Shown: in pieces, positions 25,785-34,560 of the stretch
How positions within the stretch are numbered: the first letter of the stretch is position 1
Layout of the letters: each line of letters begins with the position of its first letter
DNA from: an uncultured Actinomycetes bacterium
Lineage (GTDB): Bacteria > Actinomycetota > Actinomycetes > Nanopelagicales > Nanopelagicaceae
DNA: 64,000 nucleotides
Assembly: GCA_903825945.1 (NCBI GenBank)
Contig: CAIKCJ010000049.1
Location: 43,261 to 107,260, forward strand
Reading direction: 5' to 3'
Program-made: the position numbers and the translations under genes
Notes under the pieces: generated by a model
What the model was told of the DNA's origin: nothing
Databases searched by the model: none
The model's input: only the letters and a program-made list of their open reading frames with translations

Positions 25785-26174
25785 TTAAGCCTTCTTGGTC
25801 GCCCAGAAGATCTCTGCAATTTCATCAATCTTTGCAAGTAGCTTGTCTGCTACAGCAACATCATTACTTCCCTTTGTTCCGCCAGCACCAGCGAGCTTTG
25901 TTGCCTCGTTGAACAGTGTGTTCAATTGTGGGTATGTCTCAAAGTGAGGAGCCTTGAAGTAGTCGGTCCATAGAACCCAGAGGTGATGCTTAACTAGCTC
26001 TGAGCGCTCTTCTTTGACTGCGACCGCGCGTGAACGGAAATCGACATCTGTGTTTGCAGCATATTTTTCCATCGCAGCTTTTACAGATAGCGCTTCAATC
26101 TTTGCTTGAGCTGGATCGTAGATACCGCAAGGTAGATCGCAGTGCGCGTATCCAACGAGTGTTGGCTTGAACAT
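25785..26174 (-). CDS. sodN: nickel-containing superoxide dismutase
   Basis: Dismutates superoxide using a Ni(II/III) centre. The mature N-terminus HCDLPCGIYDP is the diagnostic Ni-hook (His1, Cys2, Cys6, Tyr9). It follows a 10-residue leader (MFKPTLVGYA) to be removed by SodX. The rest is the four-helix bundle with WVLWTDYFKAPHFE and a C-terminal AEIFWATKK. It is 129 residues in total; start 26174 is preferred because AAAGGAG lies about 6 nt upstream, while an in-frame extension to 26210 covers the promoter. It is divergent from sodX. Use of nickel spares iron, a common trait of planktonic actinobacteria. Confidence 0.95.
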   Translation of the reverse strand: MFKPTLVGYAHCDLPCGIYDPAQAKIEALSVKAAMEKYAANTDVDFRSRAVAVKEERSELVKHHLWVLWTDYFKAPHFETYPQLNTLFNEATKLAGAGGTKGSNDVAVADKLLAKIDEIAEIFWATKKA

Positions 26175-26242
26175 GTGTGCTCCTTTATTTCTCGTAGTAG
26201 ATGTCGTCAAAACTGGGTGAATGGTGAAAGACTACTACCCTC
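26175..26242. promoter_or_regulatory. sodN / sodX divergent control region
   Basis: 68 bp hold both promoters. GTAGTAG (26194-26200) and CTACTAC (26232-26238) are a perfect 7-bp inverted pair 31 bp apart, so each strand carries CTACTAC upstream of its gene. A minus-strand TTGACG (26210-26205) is a candidate -35 for sodN. The paired heptamers could be operator half-sites for a metal regulator such as Nur; this is inference. Confidence 0.4.
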
Positions 26243-26599
26243 ATGATTACTCTTCCATTTAGCCTTAAAACCAGCGTAAAAGCGATAGAAGTGAGCGGTT
26301 CTTCTATGTCTCCCAAATATGAGCATGGAGATTGGCTCTTATTTCGCACAACCACGTCTGGTCAATCGAAAAAGCCACCGAAGCTGCACAGATTGATCAA
26401 TTTAGTAGGCAAGGTAGTCGTGATTGAGCGAGATGAGATGCCCGGCATCTTGCAGATAAAGCGAGCAATGAGAGTGGAAGAGAGCGCCCTATGGGTAGAG
26501 GGTGACAACAAATTCGCCAGCACAGATTCAAGGAATTGGGGAGTAGTACGACCCCACGAGATTCGGGGAGTCGTACTACTTCGCTACAAACGTGGTTAG
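26243..26599 (+). CDS. sodX: nickel-type superoxide dismutase maturation protease
   Basis: An S26 (signal-peptidase-like) protease that cleaves the SodN leader. The 118 residues show the catalytic Ser in VSGSSMSPKYEHGDWLLF and the general-base Lys in LQIKRAM, then the conserved WVEGDN and DSRNWGVVRPHEIRG. There is no obvious transmembrane anchor, consistent with cytoplasmic processing of SodN. The pairing with sodN across 68 bp makes the assignment strong. It ends overlapping the kgd stop by 4 nt, tail to tail. Confidence 0.92.
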   Translation: MITLPFSLKTSVKAIEVSGSSMSPKYEHGDWLLFRTTTSGQSKKPPKLHRLINLVGKVVVIERDEMPGILQIKRAMRVEESALWVEGDNKFASTDSRNWGVVRPHEIRGVVLLRYKRG

Positions 26600-29500
26600 C
26601 GGGTAAACGCCTCTGTAATCAGAGCATGCTGCTCTTCTTCATGAAGATGATGTGATCCAGTTGCAGGACTCGCAGTTGCGCGACGTGAAACGCGGCGCAG
26701 TGTCCGACCATCAAGTGCTTCCATAGTATTGAGAGCAACAAATGGATAAGGGCCCTGGTTGGCAGGTTCGTCCTGAACCCAGAGTAAGTTGGCATGTGGA
26801 TGCTTGTTGGCAACCGCCATGAATTCGGCAAGAGGGAATGGATAGAGTTGTTCGACGCGAACAATCGCAGTTGAGTTCTCTCCAAGCTTTGCGCGTTCTG
26901 CAACGAGATCCCAGTAGACCTTGCCAGAGCAGAAAATAACTCGAGTTGCATTCGTAACGCTTGCGTCATCGATCAGCGGCTTGAACGTTCCTGATGTGAA
27001 ATCAGTAAGTGAAGATGCAGCAGCCTTCAGGCGCAGCATTGACTTTGGCTCAAAGACGATGAGTGGACGACGGGCCGTATTCTTCATGTGCCAACGTAGG
27101 AGATGGAAGTAAGAAGCGGGCGTAGATGGCTGAGCAACAGTCATATTCTGTTCTGCGCAGAGAGCGAGGTAGCGCTCAATACGAGCAGAAGAGTGATCTG
27201 GTCCCTGGCCTTCATAGCCGTGAGGCAAAAGTAGGACTAATGAAGAGCGCTCACCCCACTTTTGAAGTGCTGAAGAGACGAACTCATCAATGATGGATTG
27301 TGCTCCGTTGGCGAAATCGCCGAATTGAGCTTCCCAAAGGACAAGAGCATTCTCTCGCTCTACTGAGTATCCATACTCAAAGCCCATTGCCGCGTACTCA
27401 GAAAGTAGTGAGTCGAAGACAAAGAATTGATTGTCATCGCTGATCAGCGAACGAAGTGGGAACCAATCGCCACCAGTATTCTGATCAACAATTACAGCAT
27501 GACGATTAGAGAATGTTCCACGGCGTACATCTTGACCAGCAAGTCGTACTGGATGACCCTCAATTAAGAGGGATCCCAACGCAAACATTTCTCCCGCGGC
27601 CCAATCGACAGTTCCGTCGTTGAGCATCTCTGCGCGCTTAGCAAGCTGTGGTGCAAGACGAGGGTGGACGACAAAGTTTTCAGGGGTTGCAATCTGAGTC
27701 GCGGCGATCTTGCGAAGCGTTGCTTCATCAACCGCAGTATTAACGGTCTCTGGAGCTGGTGCCGATGGAACATCAAATGCTGTGTTTTGTTCGGGCTCAA
27801 CGTTATGAACTGACGCGTAGACAGCATCGAGTTGTGCTTGATAGTCACGCAATACTTCTTCTGCTTCTTCGACCGTGATATCGCCGCGACCGATAAGGGC
27901 TTCTGTGTAGAGCTTGCGAGTGCTGCGCTTTGCATCAACCAACTTGTACATCATTGGCTGTGTGAAGCTTGGCTCATCGCCTTCGTTGTGGCCACGACGA
28001 CGGTAGCAAACCATGTCGATGACAACATCCTTGTTAAATTCTTGGCGGTATTCAAAAGCCAAACGAGCAACACGCACTACAGACTCAGGATCATCTCCAT
28101 TGACGTGGAAGACAGGCGCCTGAATCATCTTGGCAATATCGGTTGCATATGTTGATGAGCGTGACGCATGTGGCGAAGTGGTGAATCCGACTTGGTTGTT
28201 CACAACGATGTGAATAGTTCCACCTGTGCGATAGCCCTTGAGGAGTGAGAGGCTCAAAGTCTCTGAAACGATACCCTGACCGGCGAAAGCAGCATCTCCA
28301 TGGATCAAAATAGGCATTACCGAGTAAGCCTTTTCGACATTGAGCTGATCCTGCTTTGCACGCACAATTCCTTCGAGCACTGGGTTAACAGCCTCGAGGT
28401 GTGAAGGGTTGGCGGCTAGATAAATTTTGGTGGACTTACCGGCATCATTGGTGAATACGCCTTGTGTTCCAAGGTGGTATTTCACATCGCCACTACCATG
28501 CACGGCATTGTCAGCGTAGTTGCCCTCGAACTCTTGGAAGATCTGCCCGTAGGACTTGCCGGCAATATTTGCAAGAACATTGAGGCGACCACGGTGCGGC
28601 ATGCCAACGCATACTTCTTCAACTCCAGCATCAGCTGAGCTTGTAAGGATTGCATCAAGCAGTGGAATCAGTGACTCTCCACCTTCGAGTGAGAAGCGCT
28701 TTTGTCCGACATATTTTGTCTGAAGGAATGATTCGAAACTTTCAGCGGAATTGAGCTTACGCAAGATGCGCAACTGTTCTTCGCGTGGAGTGCGCGGTGC
28801 ACCAACTTCCACATGTTCTTGCATCCAGCGACGCTCTTCTGGATTTTCTGTGTACATATATTCCACACCAATAGTGCGGCAATATGAATCACGGAGTATT
28901 CCCAAAATCTTGCGCAGCTTCATAAATGGCTTGCCACCAAATCCACCGGTAGCAAATTCGCGATCCAGATCCCAGAGTGAGAGACCGTGGGTAACAACAT
29001 CGAGATCCGGATGGCTACGTTGCTTATATTTAAGCGGATCTGTATCTGCCATCAAGTGGCCAAATGTGCGATATGACTCGATCAACTTTTGAACGCGAGC
29101 TGTTTTGCTGATCTGATCATCTTTAGAGAATTGGAAATCCACTGCCCAGCGGATTGGCTCGTAAGGAATACGAAGTGCAGCAAAAATCTCGTCGTAGAAA
29201 CCGTCAGCACCGAGCAAGATCTCATGAATGCGACGCAGGAAGTCACCAGATTGTGCGCCTTGAATGACACGGTGGTCGTAAGTGCTGGTGAGCGTAATTG
29301 TTTTGGAAATAGCGAGGTTGGTGAGCGTCTCTTCGCTCGCGCCTTGGAATTCGGCCGGATAATCCATAGCTCCAACGCCAAGAATCAAACCCTGTCCTTG
29401 AACAAGGCGAGGCACCGAGTGCACTGTTCCAAGCGTTCCAGGGTTAGTAAGCGAAGCAGTAGTTCCTGCGTAATCCTCAACTGTCAAAGTTCCGCCGCGC

Positions 29501-30351
29501 GCCTTACGAACTGTCTCTTCATATGAAGCCCAAAACTGTGCAAAGTCGAGCGCTTCACAGCCTTTGATTGACGGCACCAATAGTTGACGCGAACCATCTG
29601 GTTTTGCCAGATCAATTGCGATTCCCAAATTAATATGTTCTGGACGACCAATTGCAGGCTTACCATCAATTTCGCCATAGAAAGCGTTCATCTCAGGCAT
29701 CGCACGCATTGCTTTGATCATGGCGTAACCGATGATGTGCGTGAAGGAAACTTTGCCACCACGACCGCGAGCTAAGTGGTTGTTAATCACCGTGCGGTTG
29801 TCGATCATTAATTTTGCAGGGATTGCGCGCACACTGGTTGCGGTTGGAACTGTGAGCGAAGCTTCCATGCTCTGCACAACGCGAGCGCTCACGCCACGGA
29901 TAGGCTCTAGTGTCGATGCACCCGGAGTGGCAAGAGTAGGAATCGGTTTAACGATGGGGTCAGCAGGAGTTTGTGGCGCAGTAGATCTTGCTGGTGTCAC
30001 CACGTTTTGTGTTTGCACAGGAGCTGCGGGCGGAGTGTTGTTTACTGGCGGTGTTGCAACCGGCGCAGGAGCTGCTGGCGTCACACTTACTTGAGTAGCA
30101 GTAGGGACGACCGGTGGAGTTGTTGATGTTGAAGACTTTGGAATCGGAGGAGTGCCTGCGGTTGGTTTACTCGCAGTTAGAGTATTTGCGGCAGCTGGTG
30201 CGTAGTCAGCAAAGAATTCCCACCATGCCTTATCGACGGATGAAGGATCTTGTTGATAGCGCTCGTACATTTCATCGACAAGCCACTCATTGGGCCCGAA
30301 TGATCCACCGAAATGGTTGGCTGGCGTGTGTGATTCGTTAGCTGCCGACAC
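26596..30351 (-). CDS. kgd: multifunctional 2-oxoglutarate decarboxylase/dehydrogenase E1-E2 (Kgd/OdhA)
   Basis: Actinobacterial fused enzyme of the 2-oxoglutarate node. Domain order: N-terminal helix (FGPNEWLVDEMYERYQQDPS), a ~90-residue Pro/Ala/Thr linker, an E2-like acyltransferase domain (about 130-360, ending TYDHRVIQGAQSGDF with the catalytic His), then the thiamine-diphosphate E1 part to ~1250 (HGDAAFAGQGIV, VNNQVGFTT, CYRRRGHNEGDEPSFTQP). No lipoyl domain is present, as in relatives where another protein supplies it. About 1251 residues. Start GTG at 30351 has GGAG 9 nt upstream; a TTG at 30357 is an alternative with a 3-nt spacing. Confidence 0.94.
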   Translation of the reverse strand: MSAANESHTPANHFGGSFGPNEWLVDEMYERYQQDPSSVDKAWWEFFADYAPAAANTLTASKPTAGTPPIPKSSTSTTPPVVPTATQVSVTPAAPAPVATPPVNNTPPAAPVQTQNVVTPARSTAPQTPADPIVKPIPTLATPGASTLEPIRGVSARVVQSMEASLTVPTATSVRAIPAKLMIDNRTVINNHLARGRGGKVSFTHIIGYAMIKAMRAMPEMNAFYGEIDGKPAIGRPEHINLGIAIDLAKPDGSRQLLVPSIKGCEALDFAQFWASYEETVRKARGGTLTVEDYAGTTASLTNPGTLGTVHSVPRLVQGQGLILGVGAMDYPAEFQGASEETLTNLAISKTITLTSTYDHRVIQGAQSGDFLRRIHEILLGADGFYDEIFAALRIPYEPIRWAVDFQFSKDDQISKTARVQKLIESYRTFGHLMADTDPLKYKQRSHPDLDVVTHGLSLWDLDREFATGGFGGKPFMKLRKILGILRDSYCRTIGVEYMYTENPEERRWMQEHVEVGAPRTPREEQLRILRKLNSAESFESFLQTKYVGQKRFSLEGGESLIPLLDAILTSSADAGVEEVCVGMPHRGRLNVLANIAGKSYGQIFQEFEGNYADNAVHGSGDVKYHLGTQGVFTNDAGKSTKIYLAANPSHLEAVNPVLEGIVRAKQDQLNVEKAYSVMPILIHGDAAFAGQGIVSETLSLSLLKGYRTGGTIHIVVNNQVGFTTSPHASRSSTYATDIAKMIQAPVFHVNGDDPESVVRVARLAFEYRQEFNKDVVIDMVCYRRRGHNEGDEPSFTQPMMYKLVDAKRSTRKLYTEALIGRGDITVEEAEEVLRDYQAQLDAVYASVHNVEPEQNTAFDVPSAPAPETVNTAVDEATLRKIAATQIATPENFVVHPRLAPQLAKRAEMLNDGTVDWAAGEMFALGSLLIEGHPVRLAGQDVRRGTFSNRHAVIVDQNTGGDWFPLRSLISDDNQFFVFDSLLSEYAAMGFEYGYSVERENALVLWEAQFGDFANGAQSIIDEFVSSALQKWGERSSLVLLLPHGYEGQGPDHSSARIERYLALCAEQNMTVAQPSTPASYFHLLRWHMKNTARRPLIVFEPKSMLRLKAAASSLTDFTSGTFKPLIDDASVTNATRVIFCSGKVYWDLVAERAKLGENSTAIVRVEQLYPFPLAEFMAVANKHPHANLLWVQDEPANQGPYPFVALNTMEALDGRTLRRVSRRATASPATGSHHLHEEEQHALITEAFTR

Positions 30352-30470
30352 TGGCAATTTCTCCGCTCTAGTTGAGAACGCCCCAATAGTAATAGCCTTT
30401 TGTGCGAGTGATCCTCAGGATTTTTGTGACCTCAGTGACTTGTCTTACAGGTGCTTACAGCTCTGCTCAA

Positions 30471-30848
30471 TTAATCCCGGTACCCCAGAAGGCTGGCAAA
30501 AAGGGTTGCAAATGAGAGTAACCCCAGCGGGATTGCCCCAATGTAAAAGTGGCCACTGGCCATGAAGTAGGAGACACCTAGCGCGATGCCATTGGCCAAA
30601 ACTGCCGGTGCCCGCCCCCAGGAACGCCCGCGCTTGAAGGAGAGAGAACAGAAGAAGAGGCCGGCCGCTCCTAAAGCCAGGGCTATGAAATCGCCAGCCA
30701 GGGCGAGTGGCGCGCTCAGAGGCTTGGTCCGCAAAGCATCAAGGAGGGCCAGATAGATGATCAGCGCAATCAAGATAATGGATTCAGAGCGGAGCAGGTA
30801 AACAGCCCACGTACGACAGCGGCTGAAGAGGTTCTCACTGATTGGCAT
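30471..30848 (-). CDS. small four-helix membrane protein
   Basis: 125 residues with four predicted transmembrane segments (about 20-36, 47-66, 79-100, 102-120) and a basic patch between the second and third. No catalytic motif is visible. A similar small membrane protein lies upstream of kgd in mycobacteria as I recall (Rv1249c region), so this is probably a conserved actinobacterial gene of unknown function. A -10 TAGAAT six bases before the ATG supports the start. It is divergent from the 30914 gene. Confidence 0.65.
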   Translation of the reverse strand: MPISENLFSRCRTWAVYLLRSESIILIALIIYLALLDALRTKPLSAPLALAGDFIALALGAAGLFFCSLSFKRGRSWGRAPAVLANGIALGVSYFMASGHFYIGAIPLGLLSFATLFASLLGYRD

Positions 30849-30913
30849 GGGCAGATTCTAGCCCGCGGGTGGTTGGGGCGGTGGTTTCGCAGATGGCAGC
30901 TAGGCTGGCCAAT

Positions 30914-31351
30914 ATGGCAACCATCAGTAGTGAGTCCATCGAATTCGAGAACGATGGGATCATCGACTCTCTTACGTTGAGCATGGCGCCATCCCTATTT
31001 CATGAAAATCTCAAGCGCGAGATCAGTAGCGCAGAACGCGAAAACCGCGAGCTGGCACTCCTGTCGCTCTCCCTAAAGTTAGAGAAGTTTCCATCTCTTG
31101 CAAGGGCTCAGGCCGAACTTATTGCGCTCGCCTTTGGACTCAAGCAGAGCCTGCGCGGAGGTGACTTCTTCTCTCGGGTCTCTGACTCTGGCTTCTGGGT
31201 CTTGCTACGGGCGAGTGAGAGCGAGCTGGGATCAATTATCGATCGGCTGGGTTTTGAAGGACGGGGAGACCTCGCTGTCGAGCTAGTTGTGAGAAGAAAC
31301 GATTCATATGATGAGTGGATAAATCGAATAGATCTCATCCATTTTCGTTGA
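30914..31351 (+). CDS. degenerate GGDEF-like domain protein
   Basis: 145 residues whose central part (RELALLSLSLKLE, then LRGGDFFSRVSDSGFWVLL) follows the GGDEF fold pattern. The diguanylate cyclase signature is eroded: only GGD-like and F-W-V-L-L strand residues remain and the catalytic Glu is absent. Cyclase activity is therefore unlikely; a binding or structural role is possible. The start at 30914 is preferred because TAGGCT (30901-30906) ends 7 nt before it, and residues from upstream in-frame codons overlap the divergent gene's promoter. The family assignment is moderate. Confidence 0.5.
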   Translation: MATISSESIEFENDGIIDSLTLSMAPSLFHENLKREISSAERENRELALLSLSLKLEKFPSLARAQAELIALAFGLKQSLRGGDFFSRVSDSGFWVLLRASESELGSIIDRLGFEGRGDLAVELVVRRNDSYDEWINRIDLIHFR

Positions 31352-31379
31352 TTTTTGCTGAGAATTGATGCGCAGGTAG

Positions 31380-32714
<1,335 letters not shown>

Positions 32715-32716
32715 TT

Positions 32717-32814
32717 CAATCTGGCCAACTCAATCTGGCCAACTCAATCTGGCCAACTCAATCTGGCCAACTCAATCTGGCCAACTCAATCTGGCCAACT
32801 CAATCTGGCCAACT
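32717..32814. repeat. seven perfect tandem copies of a 14-bp unit
   Basis: CAATCTGGCCAACT repeated exactly seven times, starting 3 bp after the argG stop codon. The unit is not a multiple of three and lies outside both flanking genes. Each copy holds the palindrome TGGCCA. It is one arm of the inverted repeat listed next. Confidence 0.97.
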
Positions 32815-32846
32815 CAATGAGCCCAATTCAATGAGTTGGCCAGATT
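32802..32846. terminator. inverted repeat between convergent argG and aldo/keto reductase genes
   Basis: AATCTGGCCAACTCA (32802-32816) and TGAGTTGGCCAGATT (32832-32846) are perfect 15-bp arms with a 15-nt loop. The right arm runs into the reductase stop codon. It is a plausible bidirectional terminator, though no T-run follows. Most of the left arm exists in seven copies, so alternative pairings with larger loops are possible. Confidence 0.5.
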
Positions 32847-33822
32847 AAGCGTTTACCGAAGACATATCTGGATAACGCTCTCCTGATGTGATTCCGATTG
32901 GGGCGGCGCTGTTGAGCGCTGTGATTTCGGTATCGCTCAGAGTGATGTCGAGTGCAGCAAGATTTTCTTCCAACCGTGAAACTTTGCGAGTTCCTGGAAT
33001 TGGGACGATGTCATTGCCTTGTGCCAATACCCAAGCAAGTGCGAGCTGAGCTGGGGTCACACCCTTTGTATCAGCTATCGCTTTAACAGCATCAACAATT
33101 GCAAAGTTGGATTCGAAGTTTTCACCTTGGAAACGTGGGTAGGTTCTGCGACGATCATCAGCAGCCAAGTCATCAAGCGACGTAATTGCGCCGGTAAGAA
33201 ATCCGCGACCCAGTGGTGAATACGGAACAAATCCGATTCCTAGCTCACGCACTGTTGCGAGCACATCGTTTGCTTCGACATCCCGAGTCCATAGCGACCA
33301 CTCTGTCTGTACGGCTGTGATGGTATGGACGGAGTGAGCCTTGCGAATGGTTGCAGCAGATGCTTCGGAAATTCCGAGGTGGCGAACCTTTCCGGCGTCG
33401 ACCAACTCCTTCATCGCACCCCAAGTCTCCTCAATAGGGGTATTGCGATCTACGCGATGTTGATAATAGAGATCGATGTAATCGACTCCAAGGCGCTTCA
33501 GTGAGGCGTCGCAGGCAGCCTTCACATATTCAGGGCGTCCATTAATGCCCTTCCAAGAGCCGTCCTCGCCGCGTTCATTTCCATACTTAGTAGCAAGAAT
33601 TACCTGATCGCGTTTTCCTGCGATTGCTTTTCCAACTAACACTTCATTGGTGAAGGGCCCATACATGTCGGCGGTATCCAAGAACGTGCCGCCGAGCTCT
33701 AGAAAACGATGAATTGTGGCGATCGACGAGGCCTCATCCCCAGGACCATAAAACTCGGACATTCCCATGCAGCCTAAGCCGAGCGCTGATACTTCTAAAT
33801 CTCTTAACTTTCTGATTTTCAT
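32845..33822 (-). CDS. aldo/keto reductase
   Basis: NADPH-dependent oxidoreductase of the AKR superfamily (AKR13/YajO-like), 325 residues. The catalytic tetrad is visible: Asp and Tyr in [12 protein letters not shown], Lys in [11 protein letters not shown], and His in DLYYQHRVD. The coenzyme end is [20 protein letters not shown]. The substrate is unknown. Its ATG lies 7 nt after the stop of the lycopene cyclase remnant, so it may once have been the next gene of that operon. No convincing -10 or SD stands directly before it. Confidence 0.9.
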   Translation of the reverse strand: MKIRKLRDLEVSALGLGCMGMSEFYGPGDEASSIATIHRFLELGGTFLDTADMYGPFTNEVLVGKAIAGKRDQVILATKYGNERGEDGSWKGINGRPEYVKAACDASLKRLGVDYIDLYYQHRVDRNTPIEETWGAMKELVDAGKVRHLGISEASAATIRKAHSVHTITAVQTEWSLWTRDVEANDVLATVRELGIGFVPYSPLGRGFLTGAITSLDDLAADDRRRTYPRFQGENFESNFAIVDAVKAIADTKGVTPAQLALAWVLAQGNDIVPIPGTRKVSRLEENLAALDITLSDTEITALNSAAPIGITSGERYPDMSSVNA

Positions 33823-33828
33823 AATTGA

Positions 33829-33963
33829 TTAGCGCCCTCGCTCGGTGTTCGTTGGTTTTTCGCATTTGGAAATATGTGCTGAGAAAAATTCCCAGAACGT
33901 CAATGTAACAAGGATCAGCGAGAAGCCAAAGAGCAGATCTTCAATTGGTGCTCCCGCAAGTCG
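33829..33963 (-). pseudogene. C-terminal remnant of a lycopene cyclase subunit (CrtYd-like)
   Basis: On the minus strand about 44 codons remain, reading RLAGAPIEDLLFGFSLILVT and onward to a TAA at 33831-33829. They align with the C-terminus of the intact subunit at 44922-45230 (RLAGAPLEDLLFGFALILST). Everything N-terminal is missing; homology stops near 33963, where rhodopsin sequence begins on the opposite strand. No internal stop is present, so the loss may be fairly recent. It is clearly a fragment: the intact subunit is about 100 residues. Confidence 0.82.
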
Positions 33964-33970
33964 TCTGCGT

Positions 33971-34186
33971 CTGCTTTTGATCGCTACATGGGGCGTCTAC
34001 CCAATTTCTTACCTAATCCCAATCTTGGTCAAAAATCCTTCAATGCATCAGATGGCTTATCTATTCACTGATCGCCAAATTGGTTACACCGTTGCGGACG
34101 TTCTTGCTAAGTGTGTATTCGGTTTGACCATCTTTAAGATCGCTCGCATGAAGTCAGCAGCAGAAGGTCTTGTAGAGACTCACTAA
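33971..34186 (+). pseudogene. C-terminal remnant of a microbial rhodopsin (helices F-G)
   Basis: About 71 codons encode helix F (LLLIATWGVYPISYLIPIL) and helix G with the retinal-binding Lys (GYTVADVLAKCVFGLTIF), then a short basic tail and TAA. The pattern W-x-x-Y-P-x-x-Y and the A-D-x-x-x-K helix are those of type 1 rhodopsins (proteorhodopsin, actinorhodopsin). Helices A-E are absent: upstream sequence is antisense to a lycopene cyclase fragment. An open frame continues to 33845, but those ~40 residues are antisense artefact. A strong terminator follows the stop, as expected for the original gene's 3' end. Confidence 0.85.
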
Positions 34187-34211
34187 TTAAGTAACAACTA
34201 AGAACCTTAGA

Positions 34212-34249
34212 TAGCAGGAGTGTGAAAGCGCTCCTGCTATTCTTTTTTT
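34212..34249 (+). terminator. intrinsic terminator after the rhodopsin remnant
   Basis: TAGCAGGAG (34212-34220) pairs perfectly with CTCCTGCTA (34231-34239) across a 10-nt loop, followed by TTCTTTTTTT ending at 34249. The next gene's ATG begins at 34250, directly at the end of the T-run. Confidence 0.92.
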
Positions 34250-34489
34250 ATGAGTAATTACCGGATGTGGGCCTATTCGATGATCGCAGTTGGATTTATC
34301 AACTGGGATTACCAACGTTCGCATATGCATGCCACTCGCAACAGCCTATTGATTATCGTCCCTGGGTTAATTTTGTTGGGTTTGACGTTCTGGCCAAAAA
34401 CTAGCGTTTACCTCAAAAGCCGTGCTTCTCAATGGCTTTGGGCGATAGTCGGCCTTGCAGCCATAGTATTCGCGTTCGCGAACAAGTAA
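34250..34489 (+). CDS. small two-helix membrane protein
   Basis: 79 residues. The N-terminal part is aromatic (YRMWAYSMIAVGFINWDYQ), followed by two hydrophobic segments, SLLIIVPGLILLGLTFWP and WLWAIVGLAAIVFAFANK. No family is recognised. TATTCT (34237-34242, overlapping the terminator arm) ends 7 nt before the ATG and could serve as a leaderless -10. Position between the rhodopsin remnant and cysK gives no functional hint. It could be spurious, but its length, start context and composition suggest a real gene. Confidence 0.5.
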   Translation: MSNYRMWAYSMIAVGFINWDYQRSHMHATRNSLLIIVPGLILLGLTFWPKTSVYLKSRASQWLWAIVGLAAIVFAFANK

Positions 34490-34491
34490 TT

Positions 34492-34510
34492 CTTGCAAGG
34501 AGTTTGCAAG
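34492..34510. promoter_or_regulatory. inverted repeat upstream of cysK
   Basis: CTTGCAA and TTGCAAG, perfect 7-bp arms with spacer GGAGT, begin 3 bp after the preceding stop and lie about 40 bp upstream of the cysK -10 (TAATTT, 34548-34553). No T-run follows, so an operator for the cysteine genes is as likely as a terminator. Confidence 0.4.
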
Positions 34511-34560
34511 AGAGAAGTCGGGGCGAGAACTTTTCTGGCCTTGCTGATAATTTCTGCGCT

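Noticed and set aside
32717..32814. Possible CRISPR array
   Set aside because: The 14-bp units are contiguous without spacers and no cas genes are in the window.
33845..34186. 113-codon open frame taken as one gene
   Set aside because: Its first ~40 codons are antisense to a lycopene cyclase fragment and only the last ~71 codons are rhodopsin sequence; it is a fusion of two remnants.
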